The notes under the pieces: model-generated
What the model was told of the DNA's origin: nothing
The model's database searches: none
The model's input: only the letters and a program-made list of their open reading frames with translations
In this document: one piece after another, positions 1-12,281 of the stretch
How positions within the stretch are numbered: the first letter of the stretch is position 1
How the letters are laid out: each line of letters starts with the position of its first letter
Made by a program: the position numbers and the translations under genes
Assembly (NCBI RefSeq): GCF_030129945.1
Contig: NZ_JARRAF010000015.1
Location: 57,970-121,969, forward strand
DNA from: Parachitinimonas caeni
GTDB lineage: Bacteria > Pseudomonadota > Gammaproteobacteria > Burkholderiales > Chitinimonadaceae
DNA length: 64,000 nucleotides
Direction: 5' to 3'

Positions 1-1
1 C

Positions 2-166
2 GGTACCGATCTATTTCCTGGGAGTGGAATTGGCTTGGCGATTGTCCAGCGCATTGTCTATCGCCACCACGGTACCTTGCGCATCCAGAGCTGCCCGGAC
101 GATGGTGCAACCGTCTATTTCCGATTGCCGGGAGCCGCCGAGATCTCCTTGCTTGAAGCCCCTTGA
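2..166 (+). CDS. Sensor histidine kinase, C-terminal fragment
   Basis: Only the last 54 codons are in the window; the gene starts upstream. The fragment reads in frame from base 2 to a TGA at 164-166. It contains GSGIGLAIVQRIV followed by a strand-rich stretch ending in VYFRLP. This is the G2 box and end of a GHKL/HATPase_c ATP-binding domain of two-component sensor kinases. The sensed signal and partner regulator cannot be inferred. A short tail (EISLLEAP) follows the kinase fold, so no receiver domain is fused at the C-terminus. Confidence 0.8.
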   Translation, partial: GTDLFPGSGIGLAIVQRIVYRHHGTLRIQSCPDDGATVYFRLPGAAEISLLEAP

Positions 167-594
167 TCACTGACCGGGCAGGCTGTGACAGCGTGCAGGT
201 TTCCGGGTGGGTGGATCTCTTTTACCTGAAACAAATCGGCAACACCGGTCATATGGGCTTTGCTGCATTGTTTGTCTGCCTGGCGATATTGCGGTAAACC
301 AGTACAGACTCCTGGCAGGGTAGTGCAGACGATGTAGCGTGAAGACTTTTGCGCCCTCTTCAAATGTGCTCAATATGTTGATTTGCCTGAAACTGTCTCA
401 ATTTCCCAACAGAAAAATCCTCGCAAACGTTTGATTGTCGTACAGGTCGGTAGTTTGGCAGTTTTTTGTCAACAATTATTCACCTTGAAACGCTAGACTG
501 CGCCCTCTCTCTGGTTCGGGATAGGGGTCTGGTGCTGTTCGGAGCGGTACGCCTTGTCCTGGCCAAAGTTCTACAAACCGGGAAAGGGGTTTTC
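167..594. other. Intergenic region, no gene seen
   Basis: About 430 bases between the kinase and the nuclease gene. Small open frames here have no coding character. The stretch is expected to hold the nuclease promoter, but I cannot point to a convincing -35/-10 pair. The frame of the nuclease stays open upstream of its ATG to about 466, but that extension has no signal peptide and is judged untranslated leader. Confidence 0.5.
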
Positions 595-3500
595 ATGCAG
601 TTCCGCAGAACAACGCTGGCGACACTGATCGCAGCACTGGCTGTTACCGCACAGGCCGACACCACGTATCACCTGTTGGCCAATGGCAATTTTCGGCAGG
701 ATTGGACCAACACGGCGCTGATCAGCGCAGACAATAGCTGGGCCAATATCCCCAGCATCATGGGCTATGCAGATGCCCTGACTGGCACGGGTGTCGATGC
801 CAAAACCATTCTGGTTGCGCAGAGCGTCGTCAATCTCAAAGCCAATCAGACTACGCCTAATACCAATACAGCCGGCGGTCTCGCGGAATTTGAACTGACT
901 GACCCGGTCGTTGCCTTCCAAGGCTCAAGCAAAGCCCCGGCTCCGGCACTGGTCATCCATCTTGACACCACCAATAGCAAGAACATCAGCGTCAGCTACC
1001 GTCTGCGTGATATCGATGGTAGTGCCGACAATTCAGCTCAGACGGTTGCCCTGCAATACCGTGTCGGCGAAACCGGCGATTTCAAGAACATCGATGCCGG
1101 CTATGTGGCCGATGCCTCGACTGGCCCCAGCGCCGCAACCAATGAAGTCAAAGTAGCCGTTACCCTGCCAGCAGACGCCGAAAATCAGGCCAAGGTTCAA
1201 CTTCGTATCCAGACTGCCAACGCATCCGGCAATGATGAGTGGATCGGCATCGACGACATCGAAATTTCCGCAACCAAGGATGGCGGCAATAGCGGTGGTG
1301 GCACAGGCGGCGGTACTGGCGGTGGCTCGGGCTCGCCTGATACCCAGGCACCAGTTCTGAGCGCAGTCAAGGTTACCAGCATCACCGAAAGCGGTGCATC
1401 GCTGAGCCTGAGCAGCGATGAAGCAGGTTCTGCATGGTTTGTGGTGCTGCCGGCTGCCGCTGCAGCCCCCAGCGCAGATCAGATCGTTGCCGGTAATGCC
1501 GCTGACGACAAAGCTGCGGCGATCAAAGGTAACGGTGCCGTTACGGCAGGAACCGTGTCGTTTGCATTCAGTGGTCTGACTGCGGCAACCGACTACAAGC
1601 TCTACGTGCTGGCAGCAGATGCCACAGGTAATCGCACCAACGTAAGCTCCATCGACTTCTCGTCGGCAGCAGCCAGCAGCGTTACACGCATTCATGACAT
1701 CCAGGGCAAGACCGATGTCAGCCCGCTCAATGGCAAAGCCGTGACGGTTGAAGCCATCGTGACAGCCGTTCATGAGAATGGCGATGGTTCGCTCAATGGC
1801 TTTTTCATCCAGGAAGCGGATGCCGATGCAGATAGCGACCCGCTGACCTCGGAAGGAATTTTCGTTTACACCGCCTCGAAGACCGCCACAGTTGCGGTAG
1901 GTGATCGCGTTCGCGTCGCCGGAACGGTGACCGAGAACTTCAACAACACCCAGATCAAGACACCCGTAACCACGGTGCTGGCAAAGGGTATTGCCCTGCC
2001 CAAGCCCGCCGAGGTGGCGTTGCCCGTGCAGAGCCAGGCCGACTACGAGCGGTTTGAAGGCATGCTGGTGCGTTTTGCCCAGCAGCTGACTGTGACCGAC
2101 AACTATGGCCTGGGCCGCTATGGCGAAGTGGGCTTGTCGGTAGGTGGGCGCCTGTTGCAACCGAGTGATGTTATTGACATCAACGACGCCAATCCGGACG
2201 GCACCAGCTTCACCGGCAAGTCGAATGTGGCGGCACTCAACGCCCTGATCGACGAAAATGCCCGCCGCAAGATTGTGCTCGACGATGGCTTTACCAAGCA
2301 GAACCCTGATCCGATCGCCCATATCGACCCGGTTACCAAGACACTGCGTCTGGGCTCTACCGTCGATAATCTGGTAGGGGTGATGGATTACCGCTTCAAT
2401 ATCTATCGCATCCAGCCTGCTGGCCCGATCAAGTTCAACTATTCCGCCCGCCCGGCAGCACCGAAGTTTGCCGAGGCCAACCTGAAAATCGGTTCGGCCA
2501 ACGTACTCAATTTCTTCAAGACCACGGTCAGCACCGACAAAAACTCGCGTGGTGCCAATAACGCTGCCGAATTCGACCGCCAGTTGGCCAAGACCGTAGC
2601 AGAACTCAGCCAGCTTGATGCTGACGTGCTGGGTATTCTGGAAATGGAAAACATCGACCAGACGGCCATCGACCTTCTGGTGGCATCCCTGAACAAGGTG
2701 ATGGGTGCGGGCACCTACGCCAAAGTCGTCGATGCGATCAAGCCGTTCTCGCAGGGCTCCGATGCGATCAAGGTTGCGATGATCTACAAGCCAGCTGTTG
2801 TCGAGCCGGTAGGCGCTTCACAGATTTACGAAGATGCCATCTTTGATCGCCCATCCTTGGGCCAGGTGTTCCGCCACAAAGCCAGCGGCGAAGAGTTTGC
2901 TGCGATCATGAATCACTTCAAGTCGAAGCGGTGTGATGGTGCTGGCGGTGCGGATGCTGATCAGCAGGACGGCCAGGGCTGTTTCAATGATCGCCGTCGT
3001 CAGCAAGCGACGAAACTGCTGGATTTCGTCAACAAGATCAAACCGGCCAACGGTCGCGTCATGTTGCTGGGTGACTTCAACGCTTACACCCAGGAAGACC
3101 CGCTGGATGTTATCCGTACCGGTGGCTTCAGCTCAGTCAAGACACCAAGCGAGTCTTACCAGTTCAATGGCTACACCGGCTCGCTCGACCATGCCTTGGC
3201 AACCGCTCCGATGTCCAAGTTGATTGTGGGCGCTGCCCACTGGAACATCAATGCGGATGAGCCGACCTTCGTTGATTACAACCTGGAATTCAAGTCGGCT
3301 ACTCAGCAGCTTGATATTGCTCAGGGTGGTCTTTATTCCGCTACGCCATACCGTTCTTCTGATCATGACCCTGTGATCGTCGGCCTCAAATTTGGTGCTG
3401 GCTCCGGCAATGGTTCGGGTAACGGCAGTGGTTCGGGCAACGGCAATGGCACCGGTACTGGTACTGGTACAACTTTGCCACCAGTCACTGTACCGGGAGG

Positions 3501-4830
3501 TGTGACCTTCCCGCGTACTGGCGCGATTGGTGAAGTCTTCGCGGGCACTCCGACCAATATCGGCGTGTCGAGCAACGGTGTAGTAGTGGTTGGCGCGGGG
3601 GCTTCCGGCAAGGTGGACTTCGTTGGCAGCACACCTGCCGGCACACTGATCTCCATCGCCAAAGGCGGCAAGCTGTCGCTGACCGATGGGCGTAGCTTCA
3701 GCCCGGTAGGCGCAGATGCGCTGCTGCGTACCCGCCCTGTCGAGGTGAACGGCAAGACTGTTCAAGTGCTGGATCTGGTGCAGGGTCGTACGGCGGCTGC
3801 GGCATCTGATGCCGGCGTCGGCTTGCTGGCATTGCCTGGTGCCACGGTGCTGCAATCCGGCAGCAAGGGTGGCGAGGCCGATATGCAGACAACGGCAGAT
3901 GGCAGCCGCATCGTTGCCGTTACCAATGGTTCGGCCGCTGTGGTGATGACTTCGGGCAAGGTTGAGCTGTTTGCAGGCGAGCGTACAACGGTCAACGCGA
4001 GTGGTAGTGTTGGCGCACTGACGCTGGGCTCGATTGACGGCAAGTCCGGCGTAGCGGGCGACCCGCTCAGTTTGCCAGCTATTGCCGGCATGAAAATCGA
4101 AGCCAATGTTGCCAAGGTTGATGCAGCAGTGGCTCGTGCCGGTGGCAAGTCGCTGACCAGCATCATCAGCTCGGTTTCCGGCCTGCAAGTGAATAGCCAA
4201 CGTGCTGACGGTGTATTGCGCCTCGTAGATCGTGGTGTGACCTACAACGCACTGCCGCTTGGTCCCGTTACGATTGAGCCCGGTCGTGCTGATGGCATGA
4301 CGACCGACTCAAAGGGGGATGTTTACATCAGCAAAAATGGCGTCGTTGTGCGACTGGTGCCTGCACTGGCAGATCCTGCCGGTTGGATGGCTGCTTTGCG
4401 CAAGACTGATCCGGCTGCTGAAGTGACGCTGCGTGCCGATGGCCTGCTGCAAGTTAAAGTGAACGGCCGCACCATGGTGGTTCGTCCGGGCTGGCGTACA
4501 ACGTCGCTGCGCGCCATGTCTGCCAGCAATGGCCGTCTGTTTGACTATGCAACGTCTAACGGCGAACACCAGACCTTGCACGCAGCATTCCATGACGTTG
4601 CCAGCCTTGGTAAGGAGCTGAAGAAGATCGATCAGAACGCCACGATCACTACTGAGGAAGACGGCAGTGTGTCTACCCGCCTGGGTGAGCGTAACTATCG
4701 TCTGAGCCCATACCCGACTCTGGATAGCGTACCGGCTGATGCGGGTTCGCAAGCTTGGTGGGTGAATGCTGATGGCCTGATCGTATTGCGCAATAGCGAT
4801 GCAACCAGCCAGACCTTCACAGCGGAGTAA
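595..4830 (+). CDS. Secreted ExeM/NucH-type endonuclease with long C-terminal extension
   Basis: Predicted secreted nuclease of 1411 residues. The ATG at 595 is preceded by GGAAAGGGG and starts a signal peptide ending AQA at about residue 22. In order: an N-terminal beta-rich domain (about 30-230), a Gly-rich linker, a fibronectin-III-like domain (about 250-355), an OB-fold-like region (about 360-490), and an endonuclease/exonuclease/phosphatase domain (about 630-930). The last shows ANVLNFF, LEMEN, an LLGDFNAY motif and a terminal SSDHDPV, typical of Mg-dependent DNases such as ExeM and NucH. A second Gly/Ser/Thr linker leads to about 450 extra residues that known ExeM proteins do not, to my knowledge, carry; the first part resembles FecR-like beta folds and the end holds two related repeats. 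Likely role: extracellular DNA degradation, nutrient phosphate or biofilm remodelling. A strong terminator follows. Confidence 0.85.
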   Translation: MQFRRTTLATLIAALAVTAQADTTYHLLANGNFRQDWTNTALISADNSWANIPSIMGYADALTGTGVDAKTILVAQSVVNLKANQTTPNTNTAGGLAEFELTDPVVAFQGSSKAPAPALVIHLDTTNSKNISVSYRLRDIDGSADNSAQTVALQYRVGETGDFKNIDAGYVADASTGPSAATNEVKVAVTLPADAENQAKVQLRIQTANASGNDEWIGIDDIEISATKDGGNSGGGTGGGTGGGSGSPDTQAPVLSAVKVTSITESGASLSLSSDEAGSAWFVVLPAAAAAPSADQIVAGNAADDKAAAIKGNGAVTAGTVSFAFSGLTAATDYKLYVLAADATGNRTNVSSIDFSSAAASSVTRIHDIQGKTDVSPLNGKAVTVEAIVTAVHENGDGSLNGFFIQEADADADSDPLTSEGIFVYTASKTATVAVGDRVRVAGTVTENFNNTQIKTPVTTVLAKGIALPKPAEVALPVQSQADYERFEGMLVRFAQQLTVTDNYGLGRYGEVGLSVGGRLLQPSDVIDINDANPDGTSFTGKSNVAALNALIDENARRKIVLDDGFTKQNPDPIAHIDPVTKTLRLGSTVDNLVGVMDYRFNIYRIQPAGPIKFNYSARPAAPKFAEANLKIGSANVLNFFKTTVSTDKNSRGANNAAEFDRQLAKTVAELSQLDADVLGILEMENIDQTAIDLLVASLNKVMGAGTYAKVVDAIKPFSQGSDAIKVAMIYKPAVVEPVGASQIYEDAIFDRPSLGQVFRHKASGEEFAAIMNHFKSKRCDGAGGADADQQDGQGCFNDRRRQQATKLLDFVNKIKPANGRVMLLGDFNAYTQEDPLDVIRTGGFSSVKTPSESYQFNGYTGSLDHALATAPMSKLIVGAAHWNINADEPTFVDYNLEFKSATQQLDIAQGGLYSATPYRSSDHDPVIVGLKFGAGSGNGSGNGSGSGNGNGTGTGTGTTLPPVTVPGGVTFPRTGAIGEVFAGTPTNIGVSSNGVVVVGAGASGKVDFVGSTPAGTLISIAKGGKLSLTDGRSFSPVGADALLRTRPVEVNGKTVQVLDLVQGRTAAAASDAGVGLLALPGATVLQSGSKGGEADMQTTADGSRIVAVTNGSAAVVMTSGKVELFAGERTTVNASGSVGALTLGSIDGKSGVAGDPLSLPAIAGMKIEANVAKVDAAVARAGGKSLTSIISSVSGLQVNSQRADGVLRLVDRGVTYNALPLGPVTIEPGRADGMTTDSKGDVYISKNGVVVRLVPALADPAGWMAALRKTDPAAEVTLRADGLLQVKVNGRTMVVRPGWRTTSLRAMSASNGRLFDYATSNGEHQTLHAAFHDVASLGKELKKIDQNATITTEEDGSVSTRLGERNYRLSPYPTLDSVPADAGSQAWWVNADGLIVLRNSDATSQTFTAE

Positions 4831-4882
4831 GTGCTGATTGTCTGCAGATGCCTCCTCGCAGAGGAGGCTGTCTGTAGATAAG

Positions 4883-4920
4883 AAAAGCCGCTCATCTTTA
4901 CGGATGAGCGGCTTTTTTCT
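4883..4920 (+). terminator. Rho-independent terminator after the nuclease
   Basis: AAGCCGCTCATC (4885-4896) pairs perfectly with GATGAGCGGCTT (4903-4914) around a six-base loop and is followed by a T-run. A-residues on the 5' side give a T-run on the other strand too. It may therefore also stop the convergent minus-strand gene ending at 4939. Confidence 0.9.
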
Positions 4921-4938
4921 TGTTACTGAGTAGCGGAC

Positions 4939-5886
4939 TTACCAGATGCGAAGCATGCCCGTCTTGCCGCCAATGATCAGCCCGAGGCTGTTGAGCGCGA
5001 GGCGGTTGTTGGCGAGGGTGGTACAGGCTTGCAGCTGCTTCATGGCGGCACTGCCGACACTGTAAGTACCCGTCGAGTTGGCACCACCCGCGACGTTGGA
5101 AACGTTGACCGAGGCATAGGTGAAAGTGCGAACCGGGAAGGAAGTACCCGTCTGGGCAAAGGCAACCAGAGGTGCCAGCCAGGCGTTGGGGTCGGTGGTG
5201 TAGCTGCCGGTAATGGTGTCAGACGTTGCCCCGCCTGACTTGGTGGTGATGGTGTAAAGCGCCGAGACCGAAGACATATTGGCGTGGCCGGTCGAGGTAA
5301 ACAACGCTACGGCGTTGTTGGCGGAGACATGGTCGATCACGTACTGCATATAGTCGTCGGTGCCGACATAGGCATTGAACGAGATATTGCAGGTTGCGCT
5401 GCTGACCGCAGAGGAGTAGCTGAAAGGCACCAGGATTTCGCCTTTGGTCGCCGAAGGGGCGAGCGGACCGCCGGTGGTGGAGTAGTTACCGACAGCGCCA
5501 TAGTAGGTGTACGAACTGGCGACGGCACCGGAAGTGGATGCGGTAATCGACCAGCTGGCGAAGCTGTCATTGGATACGCCGACGCTGATGGTGTTGACCA
5601 TGCCGGCGATGGCCGGAGCAGTACCGAGGTTGGTGCGGCTGACGAAGTACTGCCAGGTGCCGGGTGCGGTGCCGGTGCCTTGTGTCAGCTCCAGCAGAAT
5701 CACGGAGTCGGAAGACTGGTTACCTGAGGGCAGGAAGGCGGTATACAGCGGCGTTCCACCACCTTTGGCATAAATCAAGGGGTCACCGAAAGTGTGCAAG
5801 CCAAGTGTGGAGCCAGCAGCAAAGGCGCTGGCAGAGGTAGCCATCAGGCCAAGACCTGACCCAAGCTTCTTGAGTATGTGTTTCAT
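4939..5886 (-). CDS. Secreted protein of unknown function, tandem paralog A
   Basis: A 315-residue protein with a clear signal peptide (cleavage likely after SAFA, about residue 22). The mature part is rich in Ser, Thr, Gly and Asn, with two cysteines (in SSATCNIS and LQACTTL) that could form a disulfide. No catalytic motif or repeat was recognised. It differs from the gene at 6090-7037 by only ten substitutions, all near the ends, so it is a recent tandem copy or is kept uniform by gene conversion. No good Shine-Dalgarno sequence precedes this ATG (CCGGTTTGATTCCTC), unlike the second copy. I do not recognise the family; a surface or matrix component is possible but unproven. Confidence 0.7.
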   Translation of the reverse strand: MKHILKKLGSGLGLMATSASAFAAGSTLGLHTFGDPLIYAKGGGTPLYTAFLPSGNQSSDSVILLELTQGTGTAPGTWQYFVSRTNLGTAPAIAGMVNTISVGVSNDSFASWSITASTSGAVASSYTYYGAVGNYSTTGGPLAPSATKGEILVPFSYSSAVSSATCNISFNAYVGTDDYMQYVIDHVSANNAVALFTSTGHANMSSVSALYTITTKSGGATSDTITGSYTTDPNAWLAPLVAFAQTGTSFPVRTFTYASVNVSNVAGGANSTGTYSVGSAAMKQLQACTTLANNRLALNSLGLIIGGKTGMLRIW

Positions 5887-6020
5887 GAGGAATCAAACCG
5901 GGAAAGGTGAAGAGAGGGGCGCCAAGACTGGCTATCTGCCGGCCATATGTGACAGATAGATAGGACAACAGTGAGAGAACTGCTGAACTGGCTTGGCGCC
6001 AGCTTGTATTTTGTATTTAG

Positions 6021-6050
6021 GCAGCCCTCGGCTTGAGATCCGAGGGCTGC
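6021..6050. repeat. Perfect hairpin between the tandem paralogs
   Basis: GCAGCCCTCGG (6021-6031) pairs perfectly with CCGAGGGCTGC (6040-6050) around an eight-base loop. It lies just downstream of paralog B and upstream of paralog A, where a terminator or processing site would be expected. Neither strand has a T-run after the stem, so an intrinsic terminator is doubtful. Confidence 0.6.
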
Positions 6051-6089
6051 ACACAACGCATGGCTGTTTAAATGATTGTTTGAAAAGTG

Positions 6090-7037
6090 TTACCAGATCC
6101 GCAACATACCGACCTTGCCGCCTACCACCAGCCCGAGGCTGTTGAGCGCGAGGCGGTTGTTGGCGAGGGTGGTACATGCTTGCAGCTGCTTCATGGCGGC
6201 ACTGCCGACACTGTAAGTACCCGTTGAGTTGGCACCACCCGCGACGTTGGAAACGTTGACCGAGGCATAGGTGAAAGTGCGAACCGGGAAGGAAGTACCG
6301 GTCTGGCCAAACGAGACCAGGGGTGCCAGCCAGGCGTTGGGGTCGGTGGTGTAGCTGCCGGTAATGGTGTCAGACGTTGCTCCGCCTGACTTGGTGGTGA
6401 TGGTGTAAAGCGCCGAGACCGAAGACATATTGGCGTGGCCGGTCGAGGTAAACAGCGCTACGGCGTTGTTGGCGGAGACATGGTCGATCACGTACTGCAT
6501 ATAGTCGTCGGTGCCGACATAGGCATTGAACGAGATATTGCAGGTTGCGCTACTGACCGCAGAGGAGTAGCTGAAAGGCACCAGGATTTCGCCTTTGGTC
6601 GCCGAAGGGGCAAGCGGACCGCCGGTGGTGGAGTAGTTACCGACAGCGCCATAGTAGGTGTACGAACTGGCGACGGCACCGGAAGTGGATGCGGTAATCG
6701 ACCAGCTGGCGAAGCTGTCATTGGACACACCGACGCTGATGGTGTTGACCATGCCGGCGATGGCCGGAGCAGTGCCGAGGTTGGTGCGGCTGACGAAGTA
6801 CTGCCAGGTGCCGGGTGCGGTGCCGGTGCCTTGTGTCAGCTCCAGCAGGATCACGGAGTCGGAAGACTGGTTACCTGAGGGCAGGAAGGCGGTATACAGC
6901 GGCGTTCCACCACCTTTGGCATACACCAATGGATCACCAAAGGTATGCAGCCCAAGCGTCGATCCGGCGGCAAAGGCGCCTGCCGAGGTCGCCATCAGGC
7001 CAAGGCCGATGCCGAGTTTCTTTATCGTGTGCTTCAT
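6090..7037 (-). CDS. Secreted protein of unknown function, tandem paralog B
   Basis: 315 residues starting at MKHTIKKLG. This ATG has AAGGAG about ten bases upstream, whereas an in-frame start 18 bases further out has no ribosome site. The signal peptide ends at about AGAFA. The sequence is nearly identical to the protein at 4939-5886, with the central 200 or so residues the same. Differences cluster in the signal peptide, at LVSFGQT versus LVAFAQT and at VVGGKVG versus IIGGKTG near the C-terminus. Both end in GMLRIW. It is probably transcribed first, with paralog A downstream. The function is unknown, and no flagellin, pilin or enzyme signature is visible. Confidence 0.72.
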   Translation of the reverse strand: MKHTIKKLGIGLGLMATSAGAFAAGSTLGLHTFGDPLVYAKGGGTPLYTAFLPSGNQSSDSVILLELTQGTGTAPGTWQYFVSRTNLGTAPAIAGMVNTISVGVSNDSFASWSITASTSGAVASSYTYYGAVGNYSTTGGPLAPSATKGEILVPFSYSSAVSSATCNISFNAYVGTDDYMQYVIDHVSANNAVALFTSTGHANMSSVSALYTITTKSGGATSDTITGSYTTDPNAWLAPLVSFGQTGTSFPVRTFTYASVNVSNVAGGANSTGTYSVGSAAMKQLQACTTLANNRLALNSLGLVVGGKVGMLRIW

Positions 7038-7706
7038 GTTTAAGGCTCCTTGCAAGGATAAAAGGTGGTGCGCCAGACCAGCTTAAGCGTGAACCAAAAA
7101 ATAATTCAAGGATGGTTCGTCGGCGCTGCGCGTTCGCCGAAATTCCCGCTTTTGCGATGTGGCGCAAACTGTTTATCGGCGCGGTCTCCGGTTTCTTGAG
7201 CGTTTTCTTTGCGTGAATATTCCCGCATTTTCAAATACATATATTTCGGAAACTTTCGAGGTACAGGCAAATTGCGTGCCCGCTGTTCACACCAACAATG
7301 GCGACGGCACCCGCCAACCTCGCCCCGAAGGACGCTTGCCTGATTTCGTTATAGAAAAGATTTTTGCCGCTTGCCGTCTTGCTGAAATTGGCCGCAAATG
7401 CCGGCCATGTGCTAGTTTTTGTGGGCCAGGCTTGGTTTTGCGTAAAAGATGCCTGCCAGAGCCGGCCAAGGGCTGTCGGTAGCCAATAATGAGAGGATTT
7501 GTTCTGGATTGTGTTGAATTGAAATGGGCAATTTGCCTGGAAAAGAAAATATTCAAGTCAGCACGCTACCGGCTCCCGGTTTTATTCAATGCATAAATAG
7601 CAGCCGGCAGAATTGGTGGTAATGGCGGCGAAAATTGCCAGGGGGCGATTGCCGCCCAGGACCGCGTCAGCTCTGTGGTGAATGAGCGATCAGGCAAAAA
7701 CTTAGA
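7038..7706. other. Intergenic region, no gene seen
   Basis: About 670 bases between the divergent secreted-protein pair and the glycosyltransferase. It must hold the leader and promoter of the minus-strand pair. A plus-strand frame of 107 codons (7159-7482) has no signal, motif or ribosome site and is rejected as a gene. No clear promoter or RNA structure was recognised. Confidence 0.5.
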
Positions 7707-7759
7707 GGGCCTTGTTGACGTTTGTCTGGCAGGTCACAAAACAAATGTGAACGGGCTCC
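7707..7759. repeat. Short palindromic element, degenerate copy
   Basis: GGGCCTTGTTGACGTTTGT at 7707-7725 is followed by an inverted partner at about 7735-7759 (ACAAATGTGAACGGGCTCC). The arms match the short hairpins at 14950 and 56040 with several mismatches. It lies 25 bases upstream of the glycosyltransferase start, so it is in its leader. Confidence 0.6.
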
Positions 7760-7783
7760 AGAAACGGGGATGACATCACAGCT

Positions 7784-11162
<3,379 letters not shown>

Positions 11163-11186
11163 ACGATCAAATGGCATACGTGTATC

Positions 11187-11225
11187 AAAGCAAAATGGGA
11201 ACGGAAGGTTCCCATTTTGCTTTTT
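11187..11225 (+). terminator. Rho-independent terminator after pseB
   Basis: AAAGCAAAATGGGAAC (11187-11202) pairs perfectly with GTTCCCATTTTGCTTT (11208-11223) around a five-base loop and ends in a T-run. It ends the glycosyltransferase-pseB transcript. Confidence 0.9.
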
Positions 11226-11259
11226 AACGCCTTGCGACGCGGCCATCACATGAAAAGAC

Positions 11260-11799
11260 TCACTGTTTGTGGTTTTTCTTGTTGATGACCATTTCGACCA
11301 TCTTTTTGGCATGCTCCATGATCAGGTCGGTGTCGTTGAACACTTCCATGCTGTTTTCTGTGGTGATCTGCGCCTGGCCTAGCAGCAGCCCGGTAGGACG
11401 ATCCTTGATGAATACCGTCGAACGAATTTCATCGCGCCCGGCAAACCAGCCGAAAGCAAGGCGTTCAACCGGATGGCGCATGGCAAAATTCTCGAAACGG
11501 ATTTCCAGAACCTTATCAGCGCTATCGAGTGAACCCAGCATACTGTGCTTATCCAGATTCTTTTCCAGTTCCGATTTGAATAGCTCTTTTTCATTTCTCG
11601 GCATAATGCCGGTGAATATGAAGCTGTAAGCGTATTTATCGGCAGCGGCGACTTCGAGCGGAATCTTGACCTTGGTATGTGTGGCTACGCAGCCTGTGGC
11701 AACAACACACAGTTCCGACTTTGCAGGTCTTTGCACACCGGCACACCCAACCAGTACGCCGCAGGCGATGGCGGAAAGGACCAGACTCTTGATTTTCAT
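11260..11799 (-). CDS. Predicted lipoprotein of unknown function
   Basis: 179 residues from the ATG at 11799, which has AAGGA eight bases upstream; a further in-frame start upstream lacks a signal peptide. The N-terminus MKIKSLVLSAIACGVLVGC is a lipoprotein signal with lipobox LVGC at about residue 19. Two more cysteines follow (ELCVVATGC), then a soluble alpha/beta-looking domain without a recognised catalytic motif. It faces the pseB terminator and is transcribed alone. It resembles small conserved envelope lipoproteins (DUF4410-like), but this assignment is weak. Confidence 0.7.
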   Translation of the reverse strand: MKIKSLVLSAIACGVLVGCAGVQRPAKSELCVVATGCVATHTKVKIPLEVAAADKYAYSFIFTGIMPRNEKELFKSELEKNLDKHSMLGSLDSADKVLEIRFENFAMRHPVERLAFGWFAGRDEIRSTVFIKDRPTGLLLGQAQITTENSMEVFNDTDLIMEHAKKMVEMVINKKNHKQ

Positions 11800-12281
11800 T
11801 CGGGAAATCCTTATATCAAAATGATGCGTTTGCCCGATCAGCAAGACGTAATATAAAAGCCATTCGCATCAGCCAGAGAATTAAAATGGCTGGCACCCTG
11901 AATTCGGTGTTTCACACGGCATTTTTGTGTGCCGCTGCTTTTCAAGCATAGCAGACTGTTATCCGGCAGACCGTTTTGTGAAACACTTGGCATATTAACT
12001 CAGGCTGAATCGTTCGCAAAAGTCGTTTACCTGTCGGTAAGCGTTCTGCCTGGCGTTGCCAAATAACTTTTACTGGCCAGTCCGTGATGTATGCCAGATA
12101 AAATCCAGATACAACAATAGGTTGTCTCCGCTGCAAGTGGTAGGGGAATTCTGATCGGTCTGTGCAGATGTAGCGGATTGGTGCAGAACTTTTTGCCACT
12201 GCCCTGTTTTATGCCACTTTGTGGCGACACAGTTCGCAGCGGGCCGACCAAATTACCAGCTGCACCTGAAATTCCATTCTT
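11800..12281. other. Divergent intergenic region
   Basis: About 480 bases between the lipoprotein (leftward) and the TetR-family regulator (rightward). It should carry both promoters and probably the regulator's operator. I found no clear palindromic operator or -35/-10 pair. Minus-strand frames here of 70-85 codons look like chance. Confidence 0.45.

Noticed and set aside
1033..2322. Long open frame of 429 codons on the minus strand
   Set aside because: It lies antisense to the ExeM-like catalytic gene, has no family motif or ribosome site, and reflects GC-rich codon bias of the plus-strand gene.
4939..7037. Tandem secreted proteins as the missing flagellins
   Set aside because: Both have cleavable signal peptides and lack flagellin N- and C-terminal helices; flagellins are exported without a signal peptide.
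7159..7482. Small plus-strand gene of 107 codons
   Set aside because: No ribosome site, no motif, and it sits in an AT-variable non-coding stretch.
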